The notes below the pieces were generated by a model that worked only from the letters and a program-made list of their open reading frames with translations, was not told the origin of the DNA and did not search any database. Position numbers and translations under genes: made by a program. This document shows, piece by piece, positions 8,739 through 17,570 of a stretch of DNA of 64,000 bases (position 1 is the stretch's first letter; each line of letters begins with the position of its first letter). The DNA comes from Gordonia gummivorans (lineage in GTDB: Bacteria; Actinomycetota; Actinomycetes; Mycobacteriales; Mycobacteriaceae). The stretch is taken from positions 124,001 to 188,000 of the forward strand of contig NZ_JAKWBF010000006.1 of the NCBI RefSeq assembly GCF_022513585.1, given 5' to 3'.

Positions 8739-9557
8739 ATGAGTTCAGCAGTGGAAACCCGACCCGAATCCGAATCCAGCGACGGCAAGGTGCCGTTGAT
8801 CGAACTGCGCAACGTCGGCAAGTCCTACGGCGCGATCATCGCGCTCAAGGACATCAGCCTGCGTGTCAACGCCGGTGAGGTCACCTGCGTCCTCGGCGAC
8901 AACGGCGCCGGCAAGTCGACGCTCATCAAGATCATGGCCGGCCTGCACCAGCAGACCGACGGTGAACTCCTCGTCGACGGTGAGGAGACGCGGTTCGACT
9001 CGCCCAAGCACGCCCTGAACAGTGGAATCGCCACCGTGTACCAGGATCTCGCCGTCGTCGGCCTGATGCCGGTGTGGCGCAACTTCTTTCTCGGCCAGGA
9101 GATCCGCAAGGGTCCGTTCCGGATGCTCGACATCCAGGCCATGCGCGCCACCACCAAGGAAGAGCTGTTCAAGATGGGCATCGACCTGCCCGACGTCGAC
9201 GCCCCGATCGGCTCCCTGTCGGGCGGCCAGCGTCAGTGTGTGGCGATCTCGCGCGCCATCTATTTCGGTGCGCGCGTGCTGATCCTCGACGAGCCCACCG
9301 CCGCTCTCGGCGTCAAGCAGTCGGGCACCGTGCTGCGCTACATCTCGGCCGCCCGTGACCAGGGCTTCGGCGTCGTGTTCATCACGCACAACCCGCATCA
9401 CGCGCACATGGTCGGCGATCACTTCGTGTTGCTCAACCGTGGTCGCCAGAAGCTGGACTGCACCTACGACGAGATCACTCTCGAGGAGCTCACCCAGCAG
9501 ATGGCCGGCGGCGACGAACTCGACACTCTCAGCCACGAATTGCGGCGCACCGAGTGA
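8739..9557 (+). CDS. Sugar ABC transporter ATPase, single domain
   Basis: This 272-residue ATPase shows Walker [11 protein letters not shown]-loop VYQDL, signature [14 protein letters not shown], Walker [13 protein letters not shown] and switch His [11 protein letters not shown]. It has one nucleotide-binding domain, unlike the usual two-domain RbsA, as in FrcA-type systems, so it should act as a homodimer. GTGA overlap with the next gene indicates translational coupling. Confidence 0.92.
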   Translation: MSSAVETRPESESSDGKVPLIELRNVGKSYGAIIALKDISLRVNAGEVTCVLGDNGAGKSTLIKIMAGLHQQTDGELLVDGEETRFDSPKHALNSGIATVYQDLAVVGLMPVWRNFFLGQEIRKGPFRMLDIQAMRATTKEELFKMGIDLPDVDAPIGSLSGGQRQCVAISRAIYFGARVLILDEPTAALGVKQSGTVLRYISAARDQGFGVVFITHNPHHAHMVGDHFVLLNRGRQKLDCTYDEITLEELTQQMAGGDELDTLSHELRRTE

Positions 9558-10396
9558 CGAACGTCGGCGTGGTCCTCAGCGCGCGAAGCCCGTTCGAATG
9601 GGACCTCGTCGACGACCTGTACGAGGCCGCGGACGGTGCCGGCTACCGGCTCGTCCTCGGTCTCTACGGACCACGCCGCAGCCGGCATCGGGTGACGGCC
9701 GAACTCGCCGAAAGCTGTTCGGCCGTCATCGTTGTCGGGCCTGATCGGGCCGACCGGCTCGACGCGGTGTCGGGTCCGTTGGTGATCATCGGGGAACGCA
9801 TCCCCGACCTCGACGCGGTGACCGTCGGCACCGACGAGTGGCTCGGCGGCGAACTGGCCACCCAGCACCTCATCGACCTCGGGCACACCACCATCGCGCA
9901 TCTAGATGGCGGCGAGAACTCCGGTGCAGCCGAACGACTTCGCGGCTACCACGACGCGATGGCCGCCGCCGGATTACGCGAGCATGTCCGCGTCTTCGAC
10001 GGCGACTACAGCGAACGCTCGGGGGCTCGTGTGGCCGACGAGATCATCGACGGCGACGACGCGCCGACGGCGGTGTTCGCCGCCAACGACCGGTCCGCCA
10101 TCGGCCTGGTCACCGAGCTCCGACGCCGCGGAGTGCGTGTGCCCGAGGATATCTCGGTCGTCGGATACGACGACAGCGAACCCGCCGCGCTCGCGCACAT
10201 CGCGCTCACCTCGGTCCGTCAGGACACTGCGGGGTTGGCCTCCGCGGCGATGTCGGCGGTGGGCTCGTTGGTGGGGGACAGCGACGAGGCGGCCGACACC
10301 GGCGGATGCGGCTACTACGGGGCGGTCGCGCTGGACCCGGTGCTGACGGTGCGGTCGTCGACCGCTGGTGCGCGGACTCGTGTCAGATCAGTATGA
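9554..10396 (+). CDS. LacI-type sensor protein lacking the HTH domain
   Basis: This 280-residue protein is a LacI/periplasmic-binding-fold sensor: [32 protein letters not shown], then [42 protein letters not shown]. The N-terminus starts directly in the first strand ([25 protein letters not shown]) with no helix-turn-helix, and the sequence upstream is the ABC ATPase. It has no signal peptide, so it is probably cytoplasmic. The GTG start overlaps the ATPase stop (GTGA). It may bind the imported ligand or partner with a DNA-binding protein. The stop codon lies inside the palindrome at 10386. Confidence 0.85.
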   Translation: MTNVGVVLSARSPFEWDLVDDLYEAADGAGYRLVLGLYGPRRSRHRVTAELAESCSAVIVVGPDRADRLDAVSGPLVIIGERIPDLDAVTVGTDEWLGGELATQHLIDLGHTTIAHLDGGENSGAAERLRGYHDAMAAAGLREHVRVFDGDYSERSGARVADEIIDGDDAPTAVFAANDRSAIGLVTELRRRGVRVPEDISVVGYDDSEPAALAHIALTSVRQDTAGLASAAMSAVGSLVGDSDEAADTGGCGYYGAVALDPVLTVRSSTAGARTRVRSV

Positions 10397-10434
10397 AGTT
10401 GTGCCCGGAATCCGGGCACAACTTCATACTGATC
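10386..10434. repeat. 49-bp perfect palindrome, 3' boundary of nuclease cassette 1
   Basis: Two perfect 24-nt arms flank a single central A; the inner part reads AGTTGTGCCCGG/CCGGGCACAACT. It contains the stop of the LacI-like gene on the plus strand and most of the stop of the nuclease pseudogene on the minus strand. A near-identical palindrome lies on the far side of the pseudogene at 11352-11395. It could also act as a bidirectional terminator between the convergent genes. Confidence 0.9.
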
Positions 10435-11301
10435 AAGCCGCGTCTCGTTTGATCGCATTGTTGACCTGCTCTGCGACGTGAGCAGCGCGATCGACGACGT
10501 CTCCGTAGGTGTAATTGAACATGGTCCATCCCGCGTCGGTGAGCGCGTTGCGTTTGGTGCGGTCTCGCTGGAAGGACGTGTCATCGCTGTGGAAGGCGAG
10601 ACCGTCGATCTCGACACCTACCTTGAGCTCGGGGAAAGCAAAGTCGACCACGTACCCACCGACAGGCAAGTTCGCAACCCAGCCAACAATCCCGGCTGCA
10701 TTGAACAGCTTGACCGTGAGGCGCTCCGCTTCAGACCGTGCGCCGTCCCCCAAGAGACGCAGGTAGGTTGCGACGCGTGTCGCGCCGTGCCGCCTCGGAT
10801 AGCGAGCGTGCGCGGCCTCGAGATCCTCCACCGACACTCGCCCGGACAGCAATGCTCGGTCGATGACCGCGATCCCCAGCTCGATGGAGGCGTCGAGCAC
10901 CGTGAGTGCGGCCGACGTGGTCCGCAATCCGTCGTGGACGACAACATCCTGGTCGAGCAAGACGCAGTATTGGATTACAGCAGTGGCAGACGATCGGGCG
11001 TGTGCCCCGCGAGTCTTGGTGAACACGAGGTGCTTGCGGGGTTCCTTGTCGTGGAACCCAAGCCACCACGCAGCGGCAACCCGCCGAGTGCCGCTTGGGT
11101 GTGGACCGACAGCACAGCGATGCGCGCTTGCGCTCGAGCCGACCGCAAGTGTCCGGCAACGATGTACACGCCTCGAGCGACAACTTTCCAGGCACCCGAG
11201 CGCACTTTGCGAGAGATGGTCGAGGCACTTACACCACACTCGCGAGCTTCCTGTGTCGTGAAGACACCGTCGCGTCGTGCGGACAATTCGTTGATGTCCA
11301 T
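10433..11301 (-). pseudogene. AbiEi-like/DUF559 nuclease gene, frameshifted
   Basis: The first part (start ATG 11301) encodes a winged-helix AbiEi-like domain: MDINELSARRDGVFTTQEAR, VSASTISRKVRSGAW, GVYIVAGH. After VHTQAALGG the homologous reading continues in another frame as VAAAWWLGFHDKEPRKHLVF and runs to the end. The C-terminus has a DUF559/Vsr-like nuclease core: SEAERLTVKLF, VVDFAFPELKVGVEIDG (Asp and Glu-x-Asp) and FQRDRTKRNAL. The break is at about 11080-11085 in a CCCGCC run and is fixed by adding one base. The gene is bracketed by matching palindromes. It is either a real pseudogene or a sequencing error. Confidence 0.85.
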
Positions 11302-11351
11302 GAAAGTCTGACGCAGCCGGCGCCGAACCGGTTCCGTCGATGGTTCGAATT

Positions 11352-11395
11352 GATCAGTATGATGTTGTGCCCGGATTCCGGGCACAACTTCATAC
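11352..11395. repeat. Palindrome, 5' boundary of nuclease cassette 1
   Basis: This 44-bp stretch matches the palindrome at 10386-10429 with two differences. Its own inverted repeat is 39 bp (11357-11395) with one mismatch; the inner part is GTTGTGCCCGG/CCGGGCACAAC. It lies 50 nt upstream of the pseudogene start. Confidence 0.88.
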
Positions 11396-11423
11396 GGAAC
11401 GTGGGGTGGTCGCGGACATCGTT

Positions 11424-11473
11424 GTCTCACCTGGCCCTTCGAGGCTCGCTTCGCTCGCACCTCAGGGAGCGGA
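11424..11473. repeat. Dispersed intergenic repeat, inverted copy
   Basis: GTCTCACCTGGCCCTTCGAG...CACCTCAGGGAGCGG is the reverse complement of the repeat at 18324, 39390 and 47939. It lies downstream of the Gfo/Idh/MocA gene at 11517. Confidence 0.75.
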
Positions 11474-11516
11474 AGGGGTTCTCCGCGGATTCAGGCTCGG
11501 GGAGCGGATGGTGCCC

Positions 11517-12497
11517 TCAGCGGGGGTCGAGTCCCGCGGCACGGTAGGCGGCGTCGATGTAACGCATGTTCTCGATGGCGTCGTCGATGCCGATGGGTAG
11601 GGGTGTGCCGTCACGCACGGCCGACGCGAACGCTTCGAGCTGGTAGGTGTAGGTCGAGCGGGTGCCGACGTTCTCGATGACGGTGCGTTCGGTGGTGGTG
11701 ACGGCCAGGCGGTCGTCGCGGTTGGGGCCGAGGAAGTCGTGCAGGAGTAGTGCACCCTCGGCGCCGATGATGTGGCAGGCGAACTCGTACTCGCCTGACA
11801 CCATCGAGTTCGTGTTGAATCCCGATGCGCCGCTCGGATATTGGACGTTTATCGAGCACGCTTCATCGATCTGGTCGTCCCGCAGCAGGGCGCGTGCGCC
11901 GGTGATGTTCGGCGAACCACCGCAGTAGCGGCCGAGTTGCCGGAACAGGTGCAGGCCGTAGCAGCCGAGGTCCATGATGGCGCCGCCGGCGAGGTCGTAG
12001 CGCCAGCGCGGGTCGTCGGGTCCGGGTTCGGGCATCCCCATGGTGATCTCGACGTGGCGGATTTCGCCGATCGTGCCGGCGTCGAGGAGTTCGAAGGTGC
12101 GGTGCATCATCGGGTGGAACAGGTAGTGGAAGGCCTCCATCACCACAGTGCCCGGTTGCTGCGCCATATCGCGTACCGCGGCCGCCTCGATCGCGTTGCG
12201 GGCGAATGGCTTCTCGGTGAGCACCGACTTTCCGGCCTCGATCGCCGCCCGATTCCACGGCGCGTGCAGCGAGTTCGCGAGCGGGTTGTAGATCATCTCG
12301 ATCTCGGGATCGTCGATGAGGCTTTGGTAGTCGTCGTGGACCCGCTCGACGTCGTACTTGTCGGCGAAGGCCTGCGCCCGGTCACGATCGCGCGCGGCGA
12401 CCGCGACCAGACGATGACCCAGCGTGTGTGCCGGACCGATGATGGCGGACTCGGCGATGCGCGACGCGCCCAGCACGCCGATGCGTAGCGGGTTCAT
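11517..12497 (-). CDS. Gfo/Idh/MocA-family oxidoreductase
   Basis: This 326-residue NAD(P)-dependent dehydrogenase has the Rossmann segment IGVLGASRIAESAIIGPA, the YNPLANSLHAPW motif, LTEKPFARN with the catalytic-site Lys, and VMEAFHYLFHPMMHR followed by GGAIMDLGCYGLHLFR. It resembles the dihydrodiol/xylose dehydrogenase branch rather than classic IolG. It is the last gene of the minus-strand operon that starts with the PhyH-family gene, and its ATG overlaps the stop of the IolE-like gene (ATGA). The substrate is probably a cyclitol or a derived sugar. Confidence 0.88.
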   Translation of the reverse strand: MNPLRIGVLGASRIAESAIIGPAHTLGHRLVAVAARDRDRAQAFADKYDVERVHDDYQSLIDDPEIEMIYNPLANSLHAPWNRAAIEAGKSVLTEKPFARNAIEAAAVRDMAQQPGTVVMEAFHYLFHPMMHRTFELLDAGTIGEIRHVEITMGMPEPGPDDPRWRYDLAGGAIMDLGCYGLHLFRQLGRYCGGSPNITGARALLRDDQIDEACSINVQYPSGASGFNTNSMVSGEYEFACHIIGAEGALLLHDFLGPNRDDRLAVTTTERTVIENVGTRSTYTYQLEAFASAVRDGTPLPIGIDDAIENMRYIDAAYRAAGLDPR

Positions 12498-13399
12498 ACG
12501 CGCACCGGACGCTGCGTGGCCTTACGCAGAAAAGCCAGGGACACAGCGACATCGCCGGCTGCGGCGTCACCGTCGTTCTCGGAGGTCAGGATGGTGTCCT
12601 GCTCGAGGACGTACCAACCGCGGTAGCCGGAGTCGACGAGGGTCGCGACGACCTGTCCGATCTGGGCCTCACCGGCGCCGAGCGGCACGTACATGCCCTG
12701 CCCGACGGCCTCGGTGTAGGTGAGTTCGCCGTTCTGGACACGCTTGGCCAGGTCGACGCGCACGTCCTTGAGGTGGGCGTGCCGGATGCGATCCGGTACT
12801 GTGCGAGCCACTTCCAGCGGATCGGTGCCGCCGATGAGGAGGTGTCCGGTGTCGAGGCAGAGTCCGATCTTCGATCCGTCGATGACCCGGAAGACCTCGT
12901 CGTGCTGCTCGATCATGGTTCCCACGTGCGGATGCAGGGCGGCGACGACGCCACGCTCGGCGGCCATGTCGTCGATGCGATCGAGGTTGCGCAGCAACGT
13001 GTCCCACTGTTCCTCGGTGAGGTCGGGGCGCGAGTCGTATCCGTCGACGCCCGTGGCGGCGGCGACCACGAGGACGTCTCCGCCGCTGGTGACGATGCGG
13101 TCGAGTGCCGGCGCGACGTCGTCGAGCGGGTCGGCTGCGGCGTCGTGCAGCACGACGGGCACAAACGAGCCGACACATCCGAGGCCGTACGCGGCCAGCG
13201 CATCTCGCAGTTCGACGGGATCGGTGGGCAGAAAGCCCTCGGGCCCGGTCTCGGCGGAGGTCATGCCGAGCTCGTGCATCTCACCGAAGACGCGCTCTGG
13301 CGGCAGTTGGTGGCCCCAGCCGGGGACTTCGCAGACACCCCAGGAGATGGGGGCGCCGGCCACACGGAGCTGGGTAGCGGTCACAGCGGAGTTGGTCAT
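12494..13399 (-). CDS. iolE: IolE-like inosose dehydratase (TIM barrel)
   Basis: This 301-residue xylose-isomerase-like TIM barrel starts VAGAPISWGVCEVPGWGHQL and has LGMTSAETGPEGFLPTDP, LHPHVGTMIEQHDEVFRVID, IGLCLDTGHLLIGGTDPL with metal-binding Asp and His, and HAHLKDVR. This matches the actinobacterial proteins annotated as 2-keto-myo-inositol dehydratase; IolH-like isomerase is the alternative. It overlaps both neighbours by 4 nt. Its product would be the substrate of IolD. Confidence 0.75.
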   Translation of the reverse strand: MTNSAVTATQLRVAGAPISWGVCEVPGWGHQLPPERVFGEMHELGMTSAETGPEGFLPTDPVELRDALAAYGLGCVGSFVPVVLHDAAADPLDDVAPALDRIVTSGGDVLVVAAATGVDGYDSRPDLTEEQWDTLLRNLDRIDDMAAERGVVAALHPHVGTMIEQHDEVFRVIDGSKIGLCLDTGHLLIGGTDPLEVARTVPDRIRHAHLKDVRVDLAKRVQNGELTYTEAVGQGMYVPLGAGEAQIGQVVATLVDSGYRGWYVLEQDTILTSENDGDAAAGDVAVSLAFLRKATQRPVRV

Positions 13400-14436
13400 G
13401 GGAGTGTCCTTGTGAGTCGAGGGTCGACCTCGGCGGTTTCTACGGGTCGGCGTTCGGTGAGGGAAAGTGTTGCGGCGTCGGCGATCACGGCGACCGCGAG
13501 GGCGTCATCGACGCTGCAGAGCCGGACTGGGCCGGGTGTGTCGTCGGTGACGGCGTGGCAGAACGCGGTCAGTTCACGCCGGTAGGCTTCGGCGAATCGG
13601 TCCATGAAGAAGCCGTGCGGGGTGCCGGACGGGAACGTGACCGCAGGGTCGGTGGTGCGCATCGGAGTGCCGTCATCCCAGCCGGCGGCAACGGAATCCT
13701 CGCTGCCGTGGACTTCGAGACGGCAATCGTAGCCGCGACCGTTGTACCGGCTCGCGGACACGATCCCCATGGTTCCCGACGCGAAAGTCAGTACCGCCGT
13801 GGCCGAGTCGACGTCGTCGTACTCGCTGAAGGCGGGGTCGCCCTGGTTGGTGCCGGTGGCGAACACTGTCTCGACTTCGTCGTCCAACACCCAACGGAGA
13901 GTGTCGAAGTCGTGGACCGCACAGTCGCGGAAGATGCCGCCCGAGCCGGCGATATACGCCATGGGTGGCGGTGCGGGGTCGAGGGTCGTCGAGCGGGCCG
14001 TCGTGATGAAGCCGAGTTCGCCCGATGCGACGGCGGCACGCGCGGCGCTGAAGGCCGGGTCGAAACGCCGGTTGTAGCCGATGGCGACCAGCACCTCGGA
14101 GCCTGCGATGCGTCGGGCGACGTCGGCCGACTCCTCCGCAGACATGGCGATCGGCTTCTCGCAGAAGACGGGAGTATTTGCGGCGACTGCCTTTTCGATG
14201 AACGGCGCGTGAGTGGGTGTGGCGGTCGCGACGATCACAGCGTCGACGTCGGCGTCGAGCACCGCGTCGATGTCGGCGACGGCACGTGCCGTCGGGAAAG
14301 CGGCGGCCGCTGCGTCGACCGCGGCCGGTACGGCGTCGGTGATCACCAGTTCGTCGACCTCGGGGAGGCCGGCGAGGGTGCCGGTGTGGAAGGCGCCGAT
14401 CCGGCCGAGGCCGACAACGCCGATGCGCAATCCCAT
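13396..14436 (-). CDS. iolG: IolG-like inositol 2-dehydrogenase
   Basis: This 346-residue dehydrogenase has the NAD motif IGVVGLGRIGAFHTGTL, the CEKPIAMS motif with the catalytic Lys, GYNRRFDPAFSAAR, and SGGIFRDCAVHDFDTLRWVLDDE with the Asp-x-x-x-His pair expected for IolG. It oxidises myo-inositol or an epimer to the inosose, the first step of the pathway. It overlaps the SDR gene upstream (TGATG) and the IolE-like gene downstream (ATGA), so translation is coupled. Confidence 0.88.
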   Translation of the reverse strand: MGLRIGVVGLGRIGAFHTGTLAGLPEVDELVITDAVPAAVDAAAAAFPTARAVADIDAVLDADVDAVIVATATPTHAPFIEKAVAANTPVFCEKPIAMSAEESADVARRIAGSEVLVAIGYNRRFDPAFSAARAAVASGELGFITTARSTTLDPAPPPMAYIAGSGGIFRDCAVHDFDTLRWVLDDEVETVFATGTNQGDPAFSEYDDVDSATAVLTFASGTMGIVSASRYNGRGYDCRLEVHGSEDSVAAGWDDGTPMRTTDPAVTFPSGTPHGFFMDRFAEAYRRELTAFCHAVTDDTPGPVRLCSVDDALAVAVIADAATLSLTERRPVETAEVDPRLTRTLP

Positions 14437-15224
14437 CAGTCCACCGCTCCCATCACGATCTGATCCCAGTCGATCACCGAACCGGTGACCACGCCGCTGT
14501 GGTCCGACAACAGCAGCACCACGAAGTCGGCGATCTCGTCAGGCTGGCCGAGCTTGCCCATCGGCACCGACGCGTTCGCCTTCTCGACCCACGTGTCGTC
14601 ACCGCCGTGGAAACGCTTCTGGATGTCGGCCTCGCCCTCGGTTTCGGTCCAGCCGATGTTGAGTCCGTTGATCCGGACGCGGTCCCAGCGGTGGGCGTGG
14701 GCGGCGTTCTTCGTCAAACCCACCAACCCCGCCTTCGACGCGGAATACGGTGCGAGGAAAGGCTGTCCGCCGTACGACGACATCGTGATGATGTTCACGA
14801 TGGAGCCCGACGCGCCGCGGTCGACCATGTCGCGCACAGCCGCCTGCATGGTGAAGAACGGCGCGCGCATGTTGAGTGCGACGTGATGATCGAAGAGCTC
14901 GGGCGTGGTGTCGAGCAGGCTGCCGCGACTGGTGGCGCCGGCGGCATTGCACAGGCAGTCGATGCGACCGAACTCGGCGATGGTCGCCGCCACCGAGTCC
15001 GACGCCGCGGCCGGATCGGTCAGGTCGGTCTGCGTGAACCGGACGGGCGTTTCGCCGTCGAGTTCGGCGACCAGCGCCTTGCCCTTCTCCGCATTGCGGC
15101 CGGTGAACATCACCGACGCCCCAGCCGCTGCGCCTGCCCGCACGATCGCGGCGCCGACGCCCTGCGTGCCGCCACTGACCAGCAGGACCTTGCCGGCCAG
15201 AGCGTTCGTCGTCGAAAAGGTCAT
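14436..15224 (-). CDS. Short-chain dehydrogenase/reductase
   Basis: This 262-residue classical SDR has the cofactor motif VSGGTQGVGAAIV (TGxxxGxG type), the NAG-like block CNAAGAT, and a catalytic Tyr-Lys pair in YSASKAGLVGLTK. The start ATG 15224 overlaps the stop of the PhyH-family gene by one base (TGATG). It probably oxidises a hydroxyl on an inositol derivative, such as a methyl- or deoxy-inositol intermediate, alongside the oxygenase. The substrate is not readable. Confidence 0.88.
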   Translation of the reverse strand: MTFSTTNALAGKVLLVSGGTQGVGAAIVRAGAAAGASVMFTGRNAEKGKALVAELDGETPVRFTQTDLTDPAAASDSVAATIAEFGRIDCLCNAAGATSRGSLLDTTPELFDHHVALNMRAPFFTMQAAVRDMVDRGASGSIVNIITMSSYGGQPFLAPYSASKAGLVGLTKNAAHAHRWDRVRINGLNIGWTETEGEADIQKRFHGGDDTWVEKANASVPMGKLGQPDEIADFVVLLLSDHSGVVTGSVIDWDQIVMGAVD

Positions 15225-16411
15225 CAGTGCGCTCCGTTCGGGTCGTGACGGGTGTCGAGTGCGGTGAGTTCGGCGTCGAATCGTTCGGCGGTGACATCGC
15301 CTGCGAGGCAACGTGCGACGAGTTCGGCCTGCGTCTCGCCGGCGAGTCCGGTGATCGGGGCGTCGATGTCGAGGTTGGTCGGGAATGCGTAACCCTCTGC
15401 CGCCGAGGCGATCACGTTGGCAACGGCGCGGTGGTCACCGGTCGCCGACAACTTACGCAGAGCGGGGTAGAGAGCCCGCAGCATCGCCGAGCGGTCGACG
15501 GCGTCCATCGCCCGCCCGAAGGCCGACGAGATCTGCAGCAGGTTCGCCATCCGCCTGATGTCACTGGACACATTGTGGCCGGCGCCATGGAAGAGGGCGG
15601 GATTGAAGAACACCGCGTCGCCCGCCGACAGCGGCAGCTGCACGTAGTTGCGGGCGAAATGCTCACGGAAATCGGGCAGATTGAACGCCAGGTAGCCGGG
15701 CTCGTAGGTCTGCGAATACGGCAGGTACATGGTCGGGCCGGACTCGATGGGCATGTCGACGTGCGCGACCGCACCCTGCAGCGTGAGCGCGGGAGAGAGC
15801 CGGTGGATGTGGGCGCGGAATCGGGCGGCGGTGTCGGTCGACATGAAGCCCAGGTGGTAGTCACGGTGCGGATTCTGTGCGGCACCACCGGGATTGACGA
15901 CGTTGACCTGTGACGTGACCTGATACATCGGGCCCAGCCACGCCTCGCTGATCAGCGCGAGGACGTCGTTGGCGTAGTAGCGGCTGTAGAGCTCAGGTGC
16001 GCGTTGCGCGAACTTCTGCAGCGCGTTCCAGATGCGATCGTTGGCGCCCGGCTTGGCGAAATGGTCGCCGCCCGCCATCCCGGCGGCGTGCTGGTCGGCG
16101 ATGATCTCGCTGAAGACACCGGTGGTTTCGCGCAGTGCGTGAGCGTCGCCGAACGCTCCGGCGAAGACGACGATGCCGGGTCCGGCGAGGAGTGCGCGGG
16201 CGAGTTCGTCGGAGATCTGCGCGCGGGTGCGATCGTCGGTCCCGGTGACCGCCGCGGCGTCGTAGAAGAGGACGCCGCGCTCGGTGCTCGCCGCGAATGG
16301 GTAGTCGGCGAGGTCGGTGGTGCGGTCGGTGAGCGCGATGAAGTCGTCGATCCGGCATTCCTCGGCGGTGATGCGATCGGCGCGGGCGGGGGTGATCTGC
16401 TGGGTGCTCAT
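15224..16411 (-). CDS. Phytanoyl-CoA dioxygenase (PhyH) family protein
   Basis: This 395-residue Fe(II)/2-oxoglutarate oxygenase-like protein has the iron-binding HxD in NPHRDYHLGF, the distal His in FFNPALFHGAGHNVSSD, and a following Arg (IRRM) that could bind 2-oxoglutarate. It is the first gene of the minus-strand iolG operon and is divergent from the LacI regulator, with an operator between them. An oxygenase in an inositol operon suggests demethylation or hydroxylation of an inositol derivative such as a methyl ether, which is inference. Confidence 0.85.
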   Translation of the reverse strand: MSTQQITPARADRITAEECRIDDFIALTDRTTDLADYPFAASTERGVLFYDAAAVTGTDDRTRAQISDELARALLAGPGIVVFAGAFGDAHALRETTGVFSEIIADQHAAGMAGGDHFAKPGANDRIWNALQKFAQRAPELYSRYYANDVLALISEAWLGPMYQVTSQVNVVNPGGAAQNPHRDYHLGFMSTDTAARFRAHIHRLSPALTLQGAVAHVDMPIESGPTMYLPYSQTYEPGYLAFNLPDFREHFARNYVQLPLSAGDAVFFNPALFHGAGHNVSSDIRRMANLLQISSAFGRAMDAVDRSAMLRALYPALRKLSATGDHRAVANVIASAAEGYAFPTNLDIDAPITGLAGETQAELVARCLAGDVTAERFDAELTALDTRHDPNGAH

Positions 16412-16467
16412 CAGTCTGGTCTTCCTCTCGGCACTGAAGGTGTCGAGATCAGGATCACAATATCCTA

Positions 16468-16479
16468 TTGTCTGGACAA
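16468..16479. promoter_or_regulatory. Perfect palindromic IolR-like operator
   Basis: TTGTCTGGACAA is a perfect palindrome in its arms (TTGTC/GACAA). It lies between the divergent PhyH-family gene and the LacI gene and matches the sites at 3562, 6550 and 17549. Confidence 0.65.
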
Positions 16480-16516
16480 GAAGGAATATCCATCAAGAAT
16501 CCCTCAGGAGTGCGGC

Positions 16517-17536
16517 ATGCCACATCGGTATCCGGTGCGCGAGATCGCGCGGCAGGCGGGCGTCAGCGATGCGACGGTCGATCGCGTCCTGCACGGCCGG
16601 CCAGGCGTGCGCGAGGTGACGGTGCGGCAGGTCGAGCAGGCCATTGCCGACCTCGATCGGCAACGCACCCAGCTGCGGCTCTCGGGCCGACAGTTCCTCA
16701 TCGACCTCGTGATGGACACGCCACGCCAGTTCTCGCGGCTGGTCACCGACGCCCTCGAGGCCGAACTGCCCGCACTGCGCCCGGCGGTCATGCGTGCGCG
16801 CTATCACGTGCGCGAGCGGTGGGAGGTGGCGTCGATGGTCGACGAACTCGACGCCATCGGACGGCGCGGCAGCCATGCGGTGGTCCTCAAAGCGCCGGAC
16901 GTACCCGAGATCGAGGACGCGATCCGACGCCTGACTGCGCAGCGGATCCCGGTGATCACGCTGGTCACCGACGTCGTGCGCAGTACTCGCATTGCCTACG
17001 TGGGCATGGACAATCGGGCGGTCGGAGCCACGGCGGCCTACCTGATGTCGCGCTGGCTGCGGCACGTGGCGGGCGATGTCCTGGTGATCACCAGCGGTGC
17101 GACCTTTGAGGGCGAGGGGCTGCGCGAGCAGGGCTTCCGTGAGGCGCTGCGGGTTCACGACCCGGGTCGCACGGTGGTCGCGGTGTCCAACTCCGACGGT
17201 CTCGACGCGACGTGCCGACGCCTCGTCGACACCGCGCTCGACAAGCATCCGGGCATCGTGGCGGTCTATTCGATCGGTGGTGGAAATCGTGGCATCGTCG
17301 ACGCGTTTGCGGCGTCGGATCGCGCGTGCGAGGTGTTTCTGGGGCACGACCTCAGCGACATGAACCGCACATTGCTCGCCAGTGGTCATCTGAGTGCGAT
17401 CCTGCATCACGACCTGCGATCGGACATGCGGGCGATGGCCCAGGTGGTGATGAGTCATCACGGCGCCATCCCGGAGTTTCGGCCGCGGCGATCGGCGATC
17501 GCGGTGATCACGCCACACAACATCCCGGAGTACTGA
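16517..17536 (+). CDS. LacI-family transcriptional regulator
   Basis: This 339-residue regulator has a LacI helix-turn-helix at the N-terminus (YPVREIARQAGVSDATVDRVLHGRPGVREVTVRQV) and a periplasmic-binding-like sensor with YVGMDNRAVGATAAYLMSRW and GIVAVYSIGGGNRGIVDAF. The start ATG 16517 has CAGGAG 7 nt upstream; the longer upstream extension is antisense to the PhyH gene. It is divergent from the PhyH operon and followed by the GntR gene after 34 nt. The sensor is closer to the ribose/inositol type, so it probably senses a cyclitol. Confidence 0.9.
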   Translation: MPHRYPVREIARQAGVSDATVDRVLHGRPGVREVTVRQVEQAIADLDRQRTQLRLSGRQFLIDLVMDTPRQFSRLVTDALEAELPALRPAVMRARYHVRERWEVASMVDELDAIGRRGSHAVVLKAPDVPEIEDAIRRLTAQRIPVITLVTDVVRSTRIAYVGMDNRAVGATAAYLMSRWLRHVAGDVLVITSGATFEGEGLREQGFREALRVHDPGRTVVAVSNSDGLDATCRRLVDTALDKHPGIVAVYSIGGGNRGIVDAFAASDRACEVFLGHDLSDMNRTLLASGHLSAILHHDLRSDMRAMAQVVMSHHGAIPEFRPRRSAIAVITPHNIPEY

Positions 17537-17548
17537 CACAAACATAGT

Positions 17549-17560
17549 TTGTTATGACAT
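17549..17560. promoter_or_regulatory. IolR-like autoregulatory operator
   Basis: TTGTTATGACAT reads TGTCATAACA on the minus strand, a full match to the KGWCHTRACA consensus as recalled. It overlaps the region just before the GntR start (ATG at 17562 or 17571), as expected for autorepression. Confidence 0.68.
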
Positions 17561-17570
17561 AATGACAGGC

